A program made the position numbers and the translations under genes. From the NCBI GenBank assembly GCA_963851085.1, contig CAWKNX010000016.1, positions 186,001-250,000 on the forward strand: a DNA stretch of 64,000 nucleotides. The letters run 5' to 3'. The stretch comes from DATFVJ01 sp963851085 (lineage in GTDB: Bacteria > Actinomycetota > Actinomycetes > Streptosporangiales > Streptosporangiaceae). The notes under the pieces are model-generated. The model worked only from the letters and a program-made list of their open reading frames with translations. It was not told the origin of the DNA and ran no database searches. Positions 42,089-51,582 of the stretch are shown piece after piece (position 1 is the first letter of the stretch; the number at the start of each line of letters is the position of its first letter).

Positions 42089-42829
42089 ATGTCAGCTCAA
42101 GGTCCACGCCGCTGGGTGCCACGCCACTGGGTGCGGTGGCTGGCAGGGGCCGTGGTAGTCATCGCCGCGCTGGCCGTGGGCGGCCCATTCGTCTACATCC
42201 ACTTCATCGCGGCCAAGGCACCGGCGCCGTTCTCACTCGCCACGAAGACTCCCACCACACCAGCGGCGGCATCCACGGCAGCGGCTTCGTCACCAGCCAC
42301 CGCGGCGCCGCTGCCAGGAACCTGGACTGTGGCCAGCGGGTCGCAGGTCGGTTATCGGGTCAACGAAGTGCTGTTCGGGCAGCAGAACACCGCTGTCGGC
42401 CGGACGGGCGCCGTTACCGGCCACCTCACGATCGTGGGCGACGCCGTGACCGGGGGCACGTTCACCGCCGCGATGGCGACGGTAAAAAGTGATCAGGGCC
42501 AGCGCGACGTGCAGTTCCGTGGCCGGATCATGGACACCTCCACCTATCCGTCGGCCACCTTCACGCTGACCCGCCCCATCACCCTCACCCCGGTGCCGGC
42601 CGCGGGGGCGGCCAGCACGTACACCGCCCACGGCAACCTGACGCTGCGTGGGCAGACCCGGCCGGTCACCTTCCCGCTGACGGCGCAGCACGCCGGTAAC
42701 ACCATCAAGGTGTCGGGCTCGATCCCTGTCACCTTCGCCACCTGGGACATCCCGAACCCCAGCTTCGGGCCCATCACCACACAGGACCACGGCGTGCTCG
42801 AGTTCCTGCTCGTCCTCGGCCGCTCCTGA
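42089..42829 (+). CDS. membrane-anchored YceI-family protein
   Basis: An N-terminal membrane segment (WLAGAVVVIAALAVGGPFVY) is followed by a Pro/Thr/Ala spacer and a YceI lipocalin-like beta-barrel (GTWTVASGSQVGYRVNEVLF, FRGRIMDTSTYPSATFTLT, GNLTLRGQTRPVTFPLTAQH, FGPITTQDHGVLEFLLVL). YceI proteins bind polyprenoid lipids, so an extracytoplasmic isoprenoid-binding role is plausible next to a hopanoid operon, but this is inference. ATG 42089 is in good position after GAGGGACATCC. Confidence 0.9.
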   Translation: MSAQGPRRWVPRHWVRWLAGAVVVIAALAVGGPFVYIHFIAAKAPAPFSLATKTPTTPAAASTAAASSPATAAPLPGTWTVASGSQVGYRVNEVLFGQQNTAVGRTGAVTGHLTIVGDAVTGGTFTAAMATVKSDQGQRDVQFRGRIMDTSTYPSATFTLTRPITLTPVPAAGAASTYTAHGNLTLRGQTRPVTFPLTAQHAGNTIKVSGSIPVTFATWDIPNPSFGPITTQDHGVLEFLLVLGRS

Positions 42830-42914
42830 CGCCGGCCGCCGGTGCCGTCAGCGGCGGGGCCAGTGGCGGGCCAGCCGCAGGCTGACGCCCGCGCCAGCCG
42901 ACGCGCCGGGAACG

Positions 42915-44009
42915 TCAGGTGCGCCAGATGAGGACGAGCGCGCAGTCGTCGGCGTACCCGGTCTTCATGGCCCGGACGAGTTCGGCGGCACCCTGCCGGA
43001 ATCCCGACGTGACCAGCCGATCAGCCTCACCGAGGAGGCGGTCGATGCCCGCGTCGATGTCCCGGCCCGGTGCCTCCACGAGGCCATCGGTGTAGAGCAG
43101 GAGCGCGTCGCCCTGCCGCAGCATGCCACGCTCGGAAACGCATCGCAGATCTGCCACCACCCCGAGCACGATGCCCCTCGCCTGCGTGATCCGCCAGGTT
43201 CCGCTGCCCGCGTCGAACTGGGCCGCCGGCGGATGGCCGGCCGAGTGCAGGACGTATTCGCCTGTCATCAGGTCAAGGGCCAGGTGGATGGCGGTGACGA
43301 AACCCTCGGCGGTGGCGCCACGGCGCAGGTAGGCGTTGCAGGCGCCGAGAAATTCCTCCTTCGGCACCGATCCGAGCAGGCCCCCGAACGCACCGGAAAG
43401 CAGCAGCGCGCGGGTCCCTGCGTCGATCCCCTTGCCCGAGACGTCGACGAGCGCAAGCTCCAGCGTCTTGCCGTCCGACGCGGACACGACGAAGTCGCCG
43501 CCGAACGACGAGCCGCCGGCCGGTTCGAGCACGACCCGCGAGCCCCAGCCGTGCGGCAAGGGCGCAAGCTGCCCCTGCGCGCGTAGCCTGTCGCGCAGCT
43601 CGATCAGCATCTGATCGCCGCGCAGCCCTCGCATGCCGAGCTTTTCCCTCGTCCGTGCGAGCACGTCCGCGAAGACGGCGACGATGACGATGGTCGCCAC
43701 GAGGCCGGGTCCGGCCTGGTTGTCCATCACGTCGTAGGCGATCATCAACGCGACGATGCCGAACAGGATCCGCAGCGCTCGCACCCGAAGCAGCAGCCCG
43801 CCCGCGAGGACAGGCAAGATCATCACGCCGGGTGAGAACCACGATTCCGAGACCTGCACGGCCGCAACGCCGATCACGATCGTCACGGCCGCGAGCACGG
43901 CGGACAGCCGCCGGTTGCGGGTGATGAACTGCCTGCGCGCGAACCCGCGCGCCCGCGCGCCACGCACACGTAGCGGGGTGCGTGGGCGGGCCGGCTCGCG
44001 GGAAACCAT
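42915..44009 (-). CDS. membrane-bound PP2C-type (SpoIIE/RsbU) phosphatase
   Basis: An N-terminal region with several membrane helices (LSAVLAAVTIVIGVAAVQV, GPGLVATIVIVAVFADVLA) is followed by a PPM serine phosphatase domain: FGGDFVVSASDGKTLELALV, DVSGKGIDAGTRALLLSG, then LLYTDGLVEAPG and ending ADDCALVLIW. Such proteins dephosphorylate anti-anti-sigma factors. No anti-sigma pair is adjacent; the RsbW-like ATPase is 19 kb away. The start is ATG 44009, and the 290 bp up to the divergent Eis-like gene holds no other gene. Confidence 0.92.
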   Translation of the reverse strand: MVSREPARPRTPLRVRGARARGFARRQFITRNRRLSAVLAAVTIVIGVAAVQVSESWFSPGVMILPVLAGGLLLRVRALRILFGIVALMIAYDVMDNQAGPGLVATIVIVAVFADVLARTREKLGMRGLRGDQMLIELRDRLRAQGQLAPLPHGWGSRVVLEPAGGSSFGGDFVVSASDGKTLELALVDVSGKGIDAGTRALLLSGAFGGLLGSVPKEEFLGACNAYLRRGATAEGFVTAIHLALDLMTGEYVLHSAGHPPAAQFDAGSGTWRITQARGIVLGVVADLRCVSERGMLRQGDALLLYTDGLVEAPGRDIDAGIDRLLGEADRLVTSGFRQGAAELVRAMKTGYADDCALVLIWRT

Positions 44010-44301
44010 AATGCGGGCACTGTAGCTCCCGAATCGCTGGCGAGCACGTTCAGCAGACCAGGCCCGTGCGAACGCCGGCCGCCAGCACCGTCGGTGACCG
44101 CGAACATGGGGTCACGGCAACGCCCACGGCGCCTGGCGCGAGCGCCAGCCAGCAGGGCCGTGTCACCGCGCGAAGCCGTTGAGAAAAATTGATCCTGAAC
44201 GGCTCACGCGTGGTGGCACAAGCCTGCGGTGCGGGCCGGGCGGCGCGGCGCGGCGCGAAAACCGCTGGCCGCGCGGGTCCGCAGGGGGTACGAAGACAAG
44301 C

Positions 44302-45552
44302 ATGGATGAGTCATATCCGGTCCGCCCGATCACCGAAGACGAGTTCACCGACATGTACCTCGTCGACGAGCACGCCTTCCACACAGCCTGGCCCGCCGAG
44401 CCCGAGATTGAGCATTTCAGGGGGCGTTACGAGTTCGACAGAAGCCTGGCGGCGTTCGACGGCGACCTGATCGCCGGTTCCGCCTGCGCGTTCAGCTTGC
44501 TGCTGAGTGTCCCCGGTGAGGTACTGGCGGCGGCCGGAGTCAGCGGCGTAGCCGTGCGGCCGACCCACCGCCGCCGGGGCATCCTGCGCCGCCTCATGAC
44601 GCGCCAGCTAGCCGATATCCACGACGGCGGCGAGGCCGTCGCCGCCCTGTGGGCCTCGGAATCCGGGATCTACGGGCGCTTCGGCTACGGCTTGGCCAGC
44701 CAGGTTGCGTCATTCGCCATCGAAACCGGTGACCGGCTTCTCGCGCCTGGCGCGCCGTCCGATCCCGGGCTGAAGCTGCGGGTCGCGGATCCGCAGCGGT
44801 CCCGGCACGAGCTCGCGAAGGTCTACGACACGCTCCTGCCCAGCCGCCCGGGGCTGTTCGCCAGGGACGACCGCTGGTGGGACGCCGCGCTGTACGACCC
44901 CGACTACCGGCGTCACGGCCGCGCCCCACTGCGCTGCGTGCTCGCGGAGGACTCCGCAGGCCCGCGAGGTTATGTCCTCTACGCCGCGTCGCCGCACTGG
45001 GACGAGGACGGGATCCCCGCGGCCACCATCGGCATCCGCGAGCTGATGGCAGACAGCCCGGCCGTGGTCGCGGGTCTGTGGGACGATCTGCTGAGCCGCG
45101 ACCTGACCGGCGAGGTCGTCGCCTGGAACCGGCCTGTCGATGACCCGCTGCTGCATCTGCTCGCCGACCCGCGCCGCGCCCGGGCCCGCTTCAGGGACGG
45201 CTTGTGGGTCCGCCTGGTCGATCTTCCCGCGGCGCTGGCCAAACGCCGCTACGCCGCCGCTGCGGATGTGGTCATCGAGGTCGCCGACGAGATCTGCCCA
45301 TGGAACGCGGGTACGTGGAGGCTGCGTGTCCAGGGGCCGAGCGGGGCGGCGGAGGCCTCGTGCGAACGGACCAGCGATCCGGCGGACCTGTCCCTGCCTG
45401 CGGCAGCGCTCGGCGCGGCGTACCTCGGTGGCACGCGCCTAGGTGCGCTCGCGGGCGCCGGGCTGGTCAGCGAGCTACGGCCCGGCGCGCTTGCCGCCGC
45501 TTCCGCGGCGATGTCGTGGGATCCGGCCCCGTGGTGCCCGATGGTGTTCTGA
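44302..45552 (+). CDS. Eis-family N-acetyltransferase
   Basis: A 416-residue double-GNAT protein with a sterol-carrier-like C-terminal domain, as in mycobacterial Eis, which acetylates aminoglycosides and lysines. Motif A is VAVRPTHRRRGILRRLMTRQ; the following ASESGIYGRFGYGLA is characteristic. The C-terminus WCPMVF ends with Phe, matching the Eis C-terminal carboxylate used in catalysis. ATG 44302 is the natural start; the frame extends 41 codons further upstream. A strong terminator follows. Confidence 0.93.
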   Translation: MDESYPVRPITEDEFTDMYLVDEHAFHTAWPAEPEIEHFRGRYEFDRSLAAFDGDLIAGSACAFSLLLSVPGEVLAAAGVSGVAVRPTHRRRGILRRLMTRQLADIHDGGEAVAALWASESGIYGRFGYGLASQVASFAIETGDRLLAPGAPSDPGLKLRVADPQRSRHELAKVYDTLLPSRPGLFARDDRWWDAALYDPDYRRHGRAPLRCVLAEDSAGPRGYVLYAASPHWDEDGIPAATIGIRELMADSPAVVAGLWDDLLSRDLTGEVVAWNRPVDDPLLHLLADPRRARARFRDGLWVRLVDLPAALAKRRYAAAADVVIEVADEICPWNAGTWRLRVQGPSGAAEASCERTSDPADLSLPAAALGAAYLGGTRLGALAGAGLVSELRPGALAAASAAMSWDPAPWCPMVF

Positions 45553-45571
45553 ACCGGCTGGCCTGCTCGAA

Positions 45572-45616
45572 GCCGTGTTGCGCGGCCGTGTTGCGCGGCC
45601 GTGTCGCGCGGCCGTG
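45572..45616. repeat. three 14-bp tandem repeats after the Eis-like gene
   Basis: CGTGTTGCGCGGC-type units are repeated about three times with one T-to-C change. They lie between the gene's stop and its terminator hairpin. Confidence 0.7.
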
Positions 45617-45659
45617 CTTTAGCGCCGATTTCCGAGCGGGGAGTTGACCGCAAGACATC

Positions 45660-45688
45660 GAGCCCTCGGGCCTTCGGCCCGAGGGCTC
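45660..45688 (+). terminator. strong hairpin terminator after the Eis-like gene
   Basis: Perfect 13-bp arms GAGCCCTCGGGCC and GGCCCGAGGGCTC with a TTC loop (CCTTCGG tip). It is placed about 107 bp after the stop. There is no long T-run, as is common for actinomycete terminators. Confidence 0.85.
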
Positions 45689-45930
45689 AGCCGTCCGCTG
45701 GCCTGTGGCCCCGCCACGGTCCTGCGAACATCCCGAGCCAGTGGTGCTGTGGTGATTGACACGACCATCCCACCATGACACTAGTTGTTATCATGCCGTG
45801 ATCATGACGAATTCGCAGGCTAATGTCGCAATCCGTGCAGGACGATCAATACCAGGCAGGCTGATACCGCCAGGTTCCGGGCGTAACGGGGTGACTACCG
45901 GATCGGGACCCGGCCTGTTATTGATGGGAC

Positions 45931-47721
45931 ATGGCCAGCCGATCACCACAACATGACGCCGAGCCGACCGAGACCCCCGAGCCCTCGGCGGGCGCTGCGG
46001 CGTTCACCGCGCCGGGTCAGCTGAACCAGCGCCGGTATGAGGCGCTACGCGCCCACCACGTGGACGGCCTCACCTGGGCGCAGGCCGGCGCCAGGTACGG
46101 CTACACCCGCTGGGCCATGATCAACATGAACCGGGAGTGGCAGGCCGGCCGGCTCACCCTGTTCACCCCGCCCGGCAAGCCCGGCCCCAAGAACGCACCC
46201 CGCAAAGACGCCGCCCGCGCCACGGTGATCGAGCTGCGCCGCCGCGGCCTGTCGGTGTATGAGATCAGCGCTGCCCTGGCCGGCCAGGGCATCAGCCTGC
46301 ACCGTTCCTCGGTCGGGCAGATCCTGGCCGAGGAGGGATTCGGCCGCCTCATCCGCGCCCCCCAAGCGGAGGCCAGCATCAGCCCGGCCACCACCGGCCG
46401 CGACACCCGCCTGCCCCGCGCCGCCCCGCTGGACTTCGATGCCCTGCCCGCCACCGCCGACACCACCCTGGCCGGGCTGCTGCTGGTCATCCCCGACCTG
46501 ATCGCCCTGGACCTGCCCGCCCTGGTCGCCGCGGCCGGCTACCCCGGCACGACCAAGATCAAGGCGATCAGCTGGATCCTGTCGCTGCTCGCCCTGAAAC
46601 TCACCGCCACCCGCCGCGTCTCCCACGTCGATGACCTGGTCTGCGACGTCGGCGCCGCCCTGTTCACCGGCCTGGCCACGCTGCCGAAAAAGACCGCGCT
46701 CACCGACTACTCCTACCGGCTGGACCACGACCACCAGCTGCGTTTCCTGGCCGCCCTCGACACCGCCATGATCGGCTCCGGGCTCGCCACCGCCGAGCAG
46801 GCCATCTTCGACCTGGACTTCCACGCCGTCATGCACTGGGGACACGACCCGGCCCTGGAAAAGCACTACGTCCCCACCCGCTCCCAGCGCGCCCGCTCGG
46901 TGCTCACCTTCTTCGCCCAAGACTCCGGTACCCACAACCTGGTGTATGCCAACGCCGACATCTCCAAAGCCACCCAGGCCCGCGAAGTCATCGCGTTCTG
47001 CGACCACTGGAAAAACGCCTCCGGCGCCGACCCGCGCCTGCTCATCCCCGGCCAGCGCGTCACCACCCAGCCGGTGCTGGCCGAACTCGATGACCGCGGC
47101 GTCAAGTTCCTCACCCTGCGGATGCGCTCGGCCGCGCTGATGAAACAGATCAACGCCCTCACCCCCGCCGACTACAAGACCGTCCCCATCGACCGGCCCG
47201 GCCGCCACACCAGGCCCAAGGTCGCCGAACAGGCCGCCGTGAAACTGTCCAGCTACCCCGGCACCGTCCGCCAGCTGATTGTCACCGGCCTGGGCCGCGA
47301 GGCCCCCACCGTCATCATCGGCAACGACCACGACCTGACCGTCAAAGCCATCATCGAGCACTACGCCCGCCGGATGACCATCGAGCAGCGCCTCGCTGAA
47401 ATCATCCAGGCCTTCCACGCCGACGCCCTGTCCAGCGCCGTCAACCTCAACGTCGACCTCGACATCATGCTGTGTGTCCTGGCCCAGGCCCTGCTCGCCG
47501 CCCTCCGCACACGCCTCGGCGCCGGCTATGCCACCGCCGCCCCCGACACCCTGCAACGCCGCTTCCCCGGCACCCCCGGCCACATCCTCAGCAACGGCGG
47601 CACCATCACCGTCCGCATCGACCGCCGCACCTACTCACCCGTCCTGCGCGCCGCCGGCCTGCCCAACGACACCGCCGTCCCCTGGTGGGGCGGACGCCGC
47701 CTCCACTTCGAATACCTGTAA
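45931..47721 (+). CDS. transposase-like protein with N-terminal helix-turn-helix
   Basis: Residues 30-140 hold two helix-turn-helix-like segments (RRYEALRAHHVDGLTWAQAG, LRRRGLSVYEISAALAGQGI), and 170-590 resemble a DDE-type transposase of the IS1634/IS4-like group. FDLDFHAVMHWGHD, EVIAFCDHWKNASGADPRLL and MTIEQRLAEIIQAFHADALS (YREK-like part) are the recognisable blocks. I found no terminal inverted repeats or target duplication in the flanks, so it may be a stranded or domesticated copy. It is strongly C-ending in codon use. Confidence 0.7.
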   Translation: MASRSPQHDAEPTETPEPSAGAAAFTAPGQLNQRRYEALRAHHVDGLTWAQAGARYGYTRWAMINMNREWQAGRLTLFTPPGKPGPKNAPRKDAARATVIELRRRGLSVYEISAALAGQGISLHRSSVGQILAEEGFGRLIRAPQAEASISPATTGRDTRLPRAAPLDFDALPATADTTLAGLLLVIPDLIALDLPALVAAAGYPGTTKIKAISWILSLLALKLTATRRVSHVDDLVCDVGAALFTGLATLPKKTALTDYSYRLDHDHQLRFLAALDTAMIGSGLATAEQAIFDLDFHAVMHWGHDPALEKHYVPTRSQRARSVLTFFAQDSGTHNLVYANADISKATQAREVIAFCDHWKNASGADPRLLIPGQRVTTQPVLAELDDRGVKFLTLRMRSAALMKQINALTPADYKTVPIDRPGRHTRPKVAEQAAVKLSSYPGTVRQLIVTGLGREAPTVIIGNDHDLTVKAIIEHYARRMTIEQRLAEIIQAFHADALSSAVNLNVDLDIMLCVLAQALLAALRTRLGAGYATAAPDTLQRRFPGTPGHILSNGGTITVRIDRRTYSPVLRAAGLPNDTAVPWWGGRRLHFEYL

Positions 47722-48003
47722 CACCCCATGTCCCCAGCGTCCGCGCGACCAGCCCAGCCAGGGCCAGGCCGCCCGGCACCCAGCTCGGCATGGGGAGCCC
47801 GAAGCACCGGACCCGGAACGCCCCACACCCACCACCCAGCCCGAGGCATCCGACCGCCGACCCGCTCGACGCGAGAGCACCCGGCATCAGGACGCTCGCT
47901 CGACGCACCCAGCCCGGGTGTGCCCACGACGCTCCAGCCGGGGACGCCCGGGACGCCCGGTGGCTCGGGCACATGCGACCCCCGGCCACTCGGCCGGGAC
48001 GCT

Positions 48004-48026
48004 CGACGCAACCGAAGGTTGCGTCG
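48004..48026 (+). terminator. hairpin downstream of the transposase-like gene
   Basis: Perfect 10-bp arms CGACGCAACC and GGTTGCGTCG with a GAA loop, followed by ATTA. It lies 280 bp after the stop and before the repeat array, in the region convergent with the MFS gene. Confidence 0.6.
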
Positions 48027-48057
48027 ATTAACCGGCGCGGAAATCGGCGTTAGGGGG

Positions 48058-48206
48058 GCGTTCCGCGCGGCGGCATCCCGCGCGGCGGCATCCCGCGCGG
48101 CGGCATCCCGCGCGGCGGCGTTCCGCGCGCCTTGTGTGCTAGGGCGGCGTTCCGCGCATCCCGCGCGGCGCTATCCCGTGCGGCGGCACCCGGCGCGGCG
48201 GTATTC
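48058..48206. repeat. 15-bp tandem repeat array between convergent genes
   Basis: Four perfect copies of ATCCCGCGCGGCGGC are followed by degenerate units (GTTCCGCGCATCCCG and others) up to about 48206. It is non-coding as far as I can see. The stretch 47722-48003 before it holds no gene. Confidence 0.8.
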
Positions 48207-48242
48207 CGGGCGAGCATGATCAGCGGCAGCGGCGCACGGTCA

Positions 48243-49601
48243 TCACGGGCCTGATCCCGCGGGCACCTGGCTCTGTGGCCGGTCGTTCCGCTGCCGCGGC
48301 AGCCGGTGGGCGATCGGCAGCAGCAGGACCGCGCAGAGCAGGCCGATGAAGAATGCCCCGGCGAGCCCGGCGCGCAAACCCGCGCCCGCCGCATCGGCCA
48401 GCGCGACACTCGCGCCACCGAGACCTGCACCCATGGCCACGCCCAGCGTGTCCATGAGCAGGGAGGAGGACAGCTCTCCCGCCTCATCGCCCGCCGCGGT
48501 GGCGCCCATCACCGCCAGCGGTATCGTCGGGAACGCGATGCCCATGCCAACGCCCGCCACGGTCCAGCCCACATAGGTCGTCGCGACGGGAAGATCCAGG
48601 AGCCCGCCCGCCACCACAAGCGTCCCGACCGCGACGAGGGCGCCGCCCGCCGCCACGAGCGACGTGGCGCTCCAGGTCTCCGCGTGACGGGACTGCCACC
48701 AGCTTCCCGCTGACCACGCGACCGTGGCCGAGGCCACGACGACGCTCGCGGCAGCGATGGACATGCCATGCACGCTGGTCAGCATCAGTGGCACGAAACC
48801 GTCCACGGCGAAGAACGCCGCCGACAACAGGAACGCGGACGCTGCGGCCGCCGGAATCCCCGGCCGTGCGCGGAAGGTCCCTCGCGGGATGATTCGGGCG
48901 AGTGCGGGCAGGCCCACGGCGATTCCGGCCGGGCAGAGCGCAAAGCTGGCGACGGTCGGGTGGGTCAGCCCGCCGAGGAAGAGGCCGGCCCCGAGCGTGA
49001 GCTGCAACGGCCAGCGCAGCGGCAGCCGCGGCCCGTCCGCCCTGCTGCTGCCCGGCAGGCCTGGGAGCACGAGCCAGGCCGCGACGAGCAGCACGGGCAT
49101 GGGCGCGGCGAAGGTCCACCGCCAGCCAAATGCCGTCGTGATCGCCGCGCCGAGAGGCGGGCCGAACAGCCCGGGCAGGATCCACATCGAGGCCAGGAGC
49201 GCGAGCACGCGGGGCCGGAGCCGCTCTGGGTAGGTCTTGGCGATCGCCCCGAGCGAGACGGCGTAAAGCGCACCCGCCGCGACGCCCTGGAAGAACCGCC
49301 CGACCGCCACGATCAGCATGCTTGGCGCGAGCGCAGCGAGCACGAGACCGCCCGCGAACATGGCGAGCAGCACCGCGAGAGGCCGGCGTGGCCCGAACCG
49401 GTCGACCGCCCGCCCGCCGAGCGGTATCGCGCCGAACGCGCCGAAACTCGACGCGGCCAGCGCCCATCCGTACAGCGAAAGCCCACCGAGATCGGCGCGG
49501 ATCGCGGGCAGGATCGTGATGGCCATGAGCGCCTCGATGGCGAACAGGGCCTCCAGGATCAGCAGGCCCGCCGTCAGGCGGCCCCGCTTACCCGCGAACA
49601 C
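48243..49601 (-). CDS. MFS transporter (14-TMS-like, drug efflux type)
   Basis: A 452-residue polytopic protein: EALMAITILPAIRADLGGLS, IPLGGRAVDRFGPRRPLAVL (loop 2-3 motif), RFFQGVAAGALYAVSLGAIA and FGPPLGAAITTAFGWRWTFA are typical. The start is uncertain: GTG 49601 lies inside the RBS-like GGGAGGTG. The usual family block SWREVFAGKRGRL reads in frame just upstream, but no ATG, GTG or TTG precedes it before a stop. The real start codon may be lost, unusual or in another frame. The 400 bp upstream holds no gene. Confidence 0.83.
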   Translation of the reverse strand: MFAGKRGRLTAGLLILEALFAIEALMAITILPAIRADLGGLSLYGWALAASSFGAFGAIPLGGRAVDRFGPRRPLAVLLAMFAGGLVLAALAPSMLIVAVGRFFQGVAAGALYAVSLGAIAKTYPERLRPRVLALLASMWILPGLFGPPLGAAITTAFGWRWTFAAPMPVLLVAAWLVLPGLPGSSRADGPRLPLRWPLQLTLGAGLFLGGLTHPTVASFALCPAGIAVGLPALARIIPRGTFRARPGIPAAAASAFLLSAAFFAVDGFVPLMLTSVHGMSIAAASVVVASATVAWSAGSWWQSRHAETWSATSLVAAGGALVAVGTLVVAGGLLDLPVATTYVGWTVAGVGMGIAFPTIPLAVMGATAAGDEAGELSSSLLMDTLGVAMGAGLGGASVALADAAGAGLRAGLAGAFFIGLLCAVLLLPIAHRLPRQRNDRPQSQVPAGSGP

Positions 49602-50015
49602 CTCCCGCCAGGACGGCGGGCGCGGGGCCCGCGCAGCATGAATCTCGCCCGGTGAATGTGGCCGCGGTGTCGCCCCGGCCGCATCGTCGCCGCCGTCCTG
49701 GGCTGGGCGCTTCGATCCGATGTCCGGCCACCTCTCCGCGTCCGTGTCACTGTGACCAGGTGTACAACGTCATGTGCGCTTGAAGTCCAGGTAATAACGT
49801 CAAGGTCAGCTACGTGACTATTCGCCAAGTTCAGCACAGGTGCCGCCCGGCTCCGCCGCTATGGGCCGGACGGGCGATCAGGACCGGACGATGTGGACGG
49901 CGCGATCCGGGCGGGGCGGATCCGGGCGGGGCGATCCGGACGGGTGCCGGCCGGCGGCGTCTGGCCGACAGACGACAATGCCCGGGAATGCGACACTGAT
50001 CTCGGGAGGGCACCG

Positions 50016-50357
50016 ATGCCAGGTATGCGCGTGACACTCGACGCAGCTATGCGGGCACGGGACGTTGCCAGGCCGCACCCGGAGCATGAGGCGGCAGGCC
50101 GGTCGCAGGACGGCGCCGCACCCGATGCGCAGGCGACCGGCGGGCGGCCAGGCGCCAGGCCGGCGCGCCGCGACAGCGAAAGCCCCGGCGCGCTCACCGG
50201 CCGGAACACGGTCACCGGCAGAAGCGCTGTCACCCGCGGCGCCGCCAGCAGCCGAAGCGGTGTCACCGGTGCCGTCAGCGCGGGCAGCGCCGACCCGGCT
50301 GGCAGTGCTGGCAGTGCTGGCAGTGCTGGCAGTGCTGGCAGTGCTGGCAGCCGCTAG
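50016..50357 (+). CDS. repeat-ended protein of unknown function
   Basis: After RBS CGGGAGGG and ATG 50016 the frame reads MPGMRVTLDAAMRARDVARP then HPEHEAAGRSQD. This N-terminus is reminiscent of small actinobacterial hypothetical proteins with a DAAMRARDVSRP block. The frame then becomes Ser/Gly-rich, runs through a 9-bp repeat (Gly-Ser-Ala units) and stops at 50355. The natural protein may continue in another frame (see next entry). Confidence 0.55.
   Translation: MPGMRVTLDAAMRARDVARPHPEHEAAGRSQDGAAPDAQATGGRPGARPARRDSESPGALTGRNTVTGRSAVTRGAASSRSGVTGAVSAGSADPAGSAGSAGSAGSAGSAGSR
50299..50352. repeat. six 9-bp tandem repeats
   Basis: CTGGCAGTG repeated six times (last unit altered). It codes for GSA units in one frame and AVL units in another. 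The same 9-bp period occurs in cydDC and hpnC. Confidence 0.9.
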
Positions 50358-50772
50358 CAGTGCTGGCCGTGCCGACGCGAATGGCAGCGTCCTGAGCGGC
50401 GCCAGCGGTCACGGTGCCGTCGCCGGCGGCGGTACCGGAAGCATCGGCGCACCGGACGACGACGCGGCCGACGGGGCTGCGCCTGGCCCCTCAGCGGCAA
50501 GCCCGACCGTGGGACCACAGCGGGAAGAACGGGAACCACACGCACAGCCGGCACCAAGCGGCACGGAACCGCAGAACGCTGCCCCGCAAGATGCGGTCCC
50601 GCAAAACACGGTGCAAAACGCGGTCCCGCAAAACACGGTCCGGCAAAACACGGCGCCACGCAGCGCAGCGTCGCACGGCGCCGCACCAAAGAACGCGGTG
50701 CCACCGGGTGCGGCCCAGCAGGGCAGCAGCGGCAAGACGCGGCGGCGGAAGCGCCGCCGACGTACGCGCTAG
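50358..50772 (+). other. possible out-of-frame C-terminal part of the preceding gene
   Basis: One frame stays open from 50065 and, after the repeat, looks protein-like: IGAPDDDAADGAAPG, then QNTV-type repeats and a very basic end SSGKTRRRKRRRRTR. A basic tail of this type is common at actinobacterial protein ends. A single frame change near the 9-bp repeat would join it to the N-terminus at 50016, giving about 250 residues. Disordered low-complexity sequence makes this uncertain. Confidence 0.4.
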
Positions 50773-50794
50773 CTGCCCCGCGTACCGGGCGGCC

Positions 50795-51415
50795 TCAGGT
50801 GAATATGGGGTCGCGGGTGCGGCTCCGCTTGAGTTCGAAGAACCCGTCGGTGCCCGCGATGAGCAGCACGCCGTCCCACAGGCGGGCGGCGGCCTCACCG
50901 CGGGGAATGGGCGACACGACGGGCCCGAAGAAGGAGGCGCCGTGCACGGAGATGACCGGGGTTCCGACCTCGTACCCGACGCGCCCCATGCCGTTGTGAT
51001 GCGATGCGCGCAGCGCTTCGTCGTACTCGGCCGACTCCATCGCATCGGCGAGCTCGGTGGGCAGGCCCGCCGCAGCGAGGGCGGCCTCGATCACCGCGCG
51101 CTCCCTGGGCTGCTGCTCGTTGTGGAACCGGGTGCCGAGCGCGGTGTAGAGCGGGCCGAGCACGTCCGGGCCGAACTTCTGCTCGGCGGCGATGCATACC
51201 CGGACCGGCCCCCAGCCGGTAGCGAGCAGCTCACGGTATCGCTCGGGGAGATCCGCCTTGTCCTCGTTCAGCACGGAAAGGCTCATCACGTGCCATCGCG
51301 GCTGAATGGGCCGCTGCTCCGCGACCTCGTGCAGCCACCTGGACGTGATCCACGCCCAAGGGCAGATCGGGTCGAACCAGAAATCAACCTGTGCGGGGAC
51401 TTGCGTGTCTGCCAT
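50795..51415 (-). CDS. mycothiol-dependent nitroreductase-like DsbA-fold protein (Rv2466c family)
   Basis: A thioredoxin-fold protein of the HCCA/DsbA group: VDFWFDPICPWAWITSRWLH, RWHVMSLSVLNEDKADLPER, VGTPVISVHGASFFGPVVS. In mycobacteria the family member reduces nitro-prodrugs with mycothiol. Here the CPWC active site is CPWA, so only the first Cys remains. The start is ATG 51415, since the longer frame adds 13 residues without an RBS. It is divergent from pepN, the same neighbour as in Mycobacterium. Confidence 0.9.
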   Translation of the reverse strand: MADTQVPAQVDFWFDPICPWAWITSRWLHEVAEQRPIQPRWHVMSLSVLNEDKADLPERYRELLATGWGPVRVCIAAEQKFGPDVLGPLYTALGTRFHNEQQPRERAVIEAALAAAGLPTELADAMESAEYDEALRASHHNGMGRVGYEVGTPVISVHGASFFGPVVSPIPRGEAAARLWDGVLLIAGTDGFFELKRSRTRDPIFT

Positions 51416-51582
51416 GCCCGTCGCAACCCTCAGCCGATCCAGGTCATTCCGCAACGGCCGTGAAAGACTGCGGAAGGCAGCACGTCAGCATGGGGCACGG
51501 CCGGGGCCCCGGGCGAGACACTGACGGTGCATCTGTACCGTGATATCCCGTATGCAGGGAAAACATTCGAAGGGAACAGCAC

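Noticed and set aside
46045..47583. A 512-codon Gly/Val-rich frame on the minus strand
   Set aside because: Mirror of the strongly GC-biased transposase-like gene; Gly-rich composition is what an antisense frame of such a gene gives.
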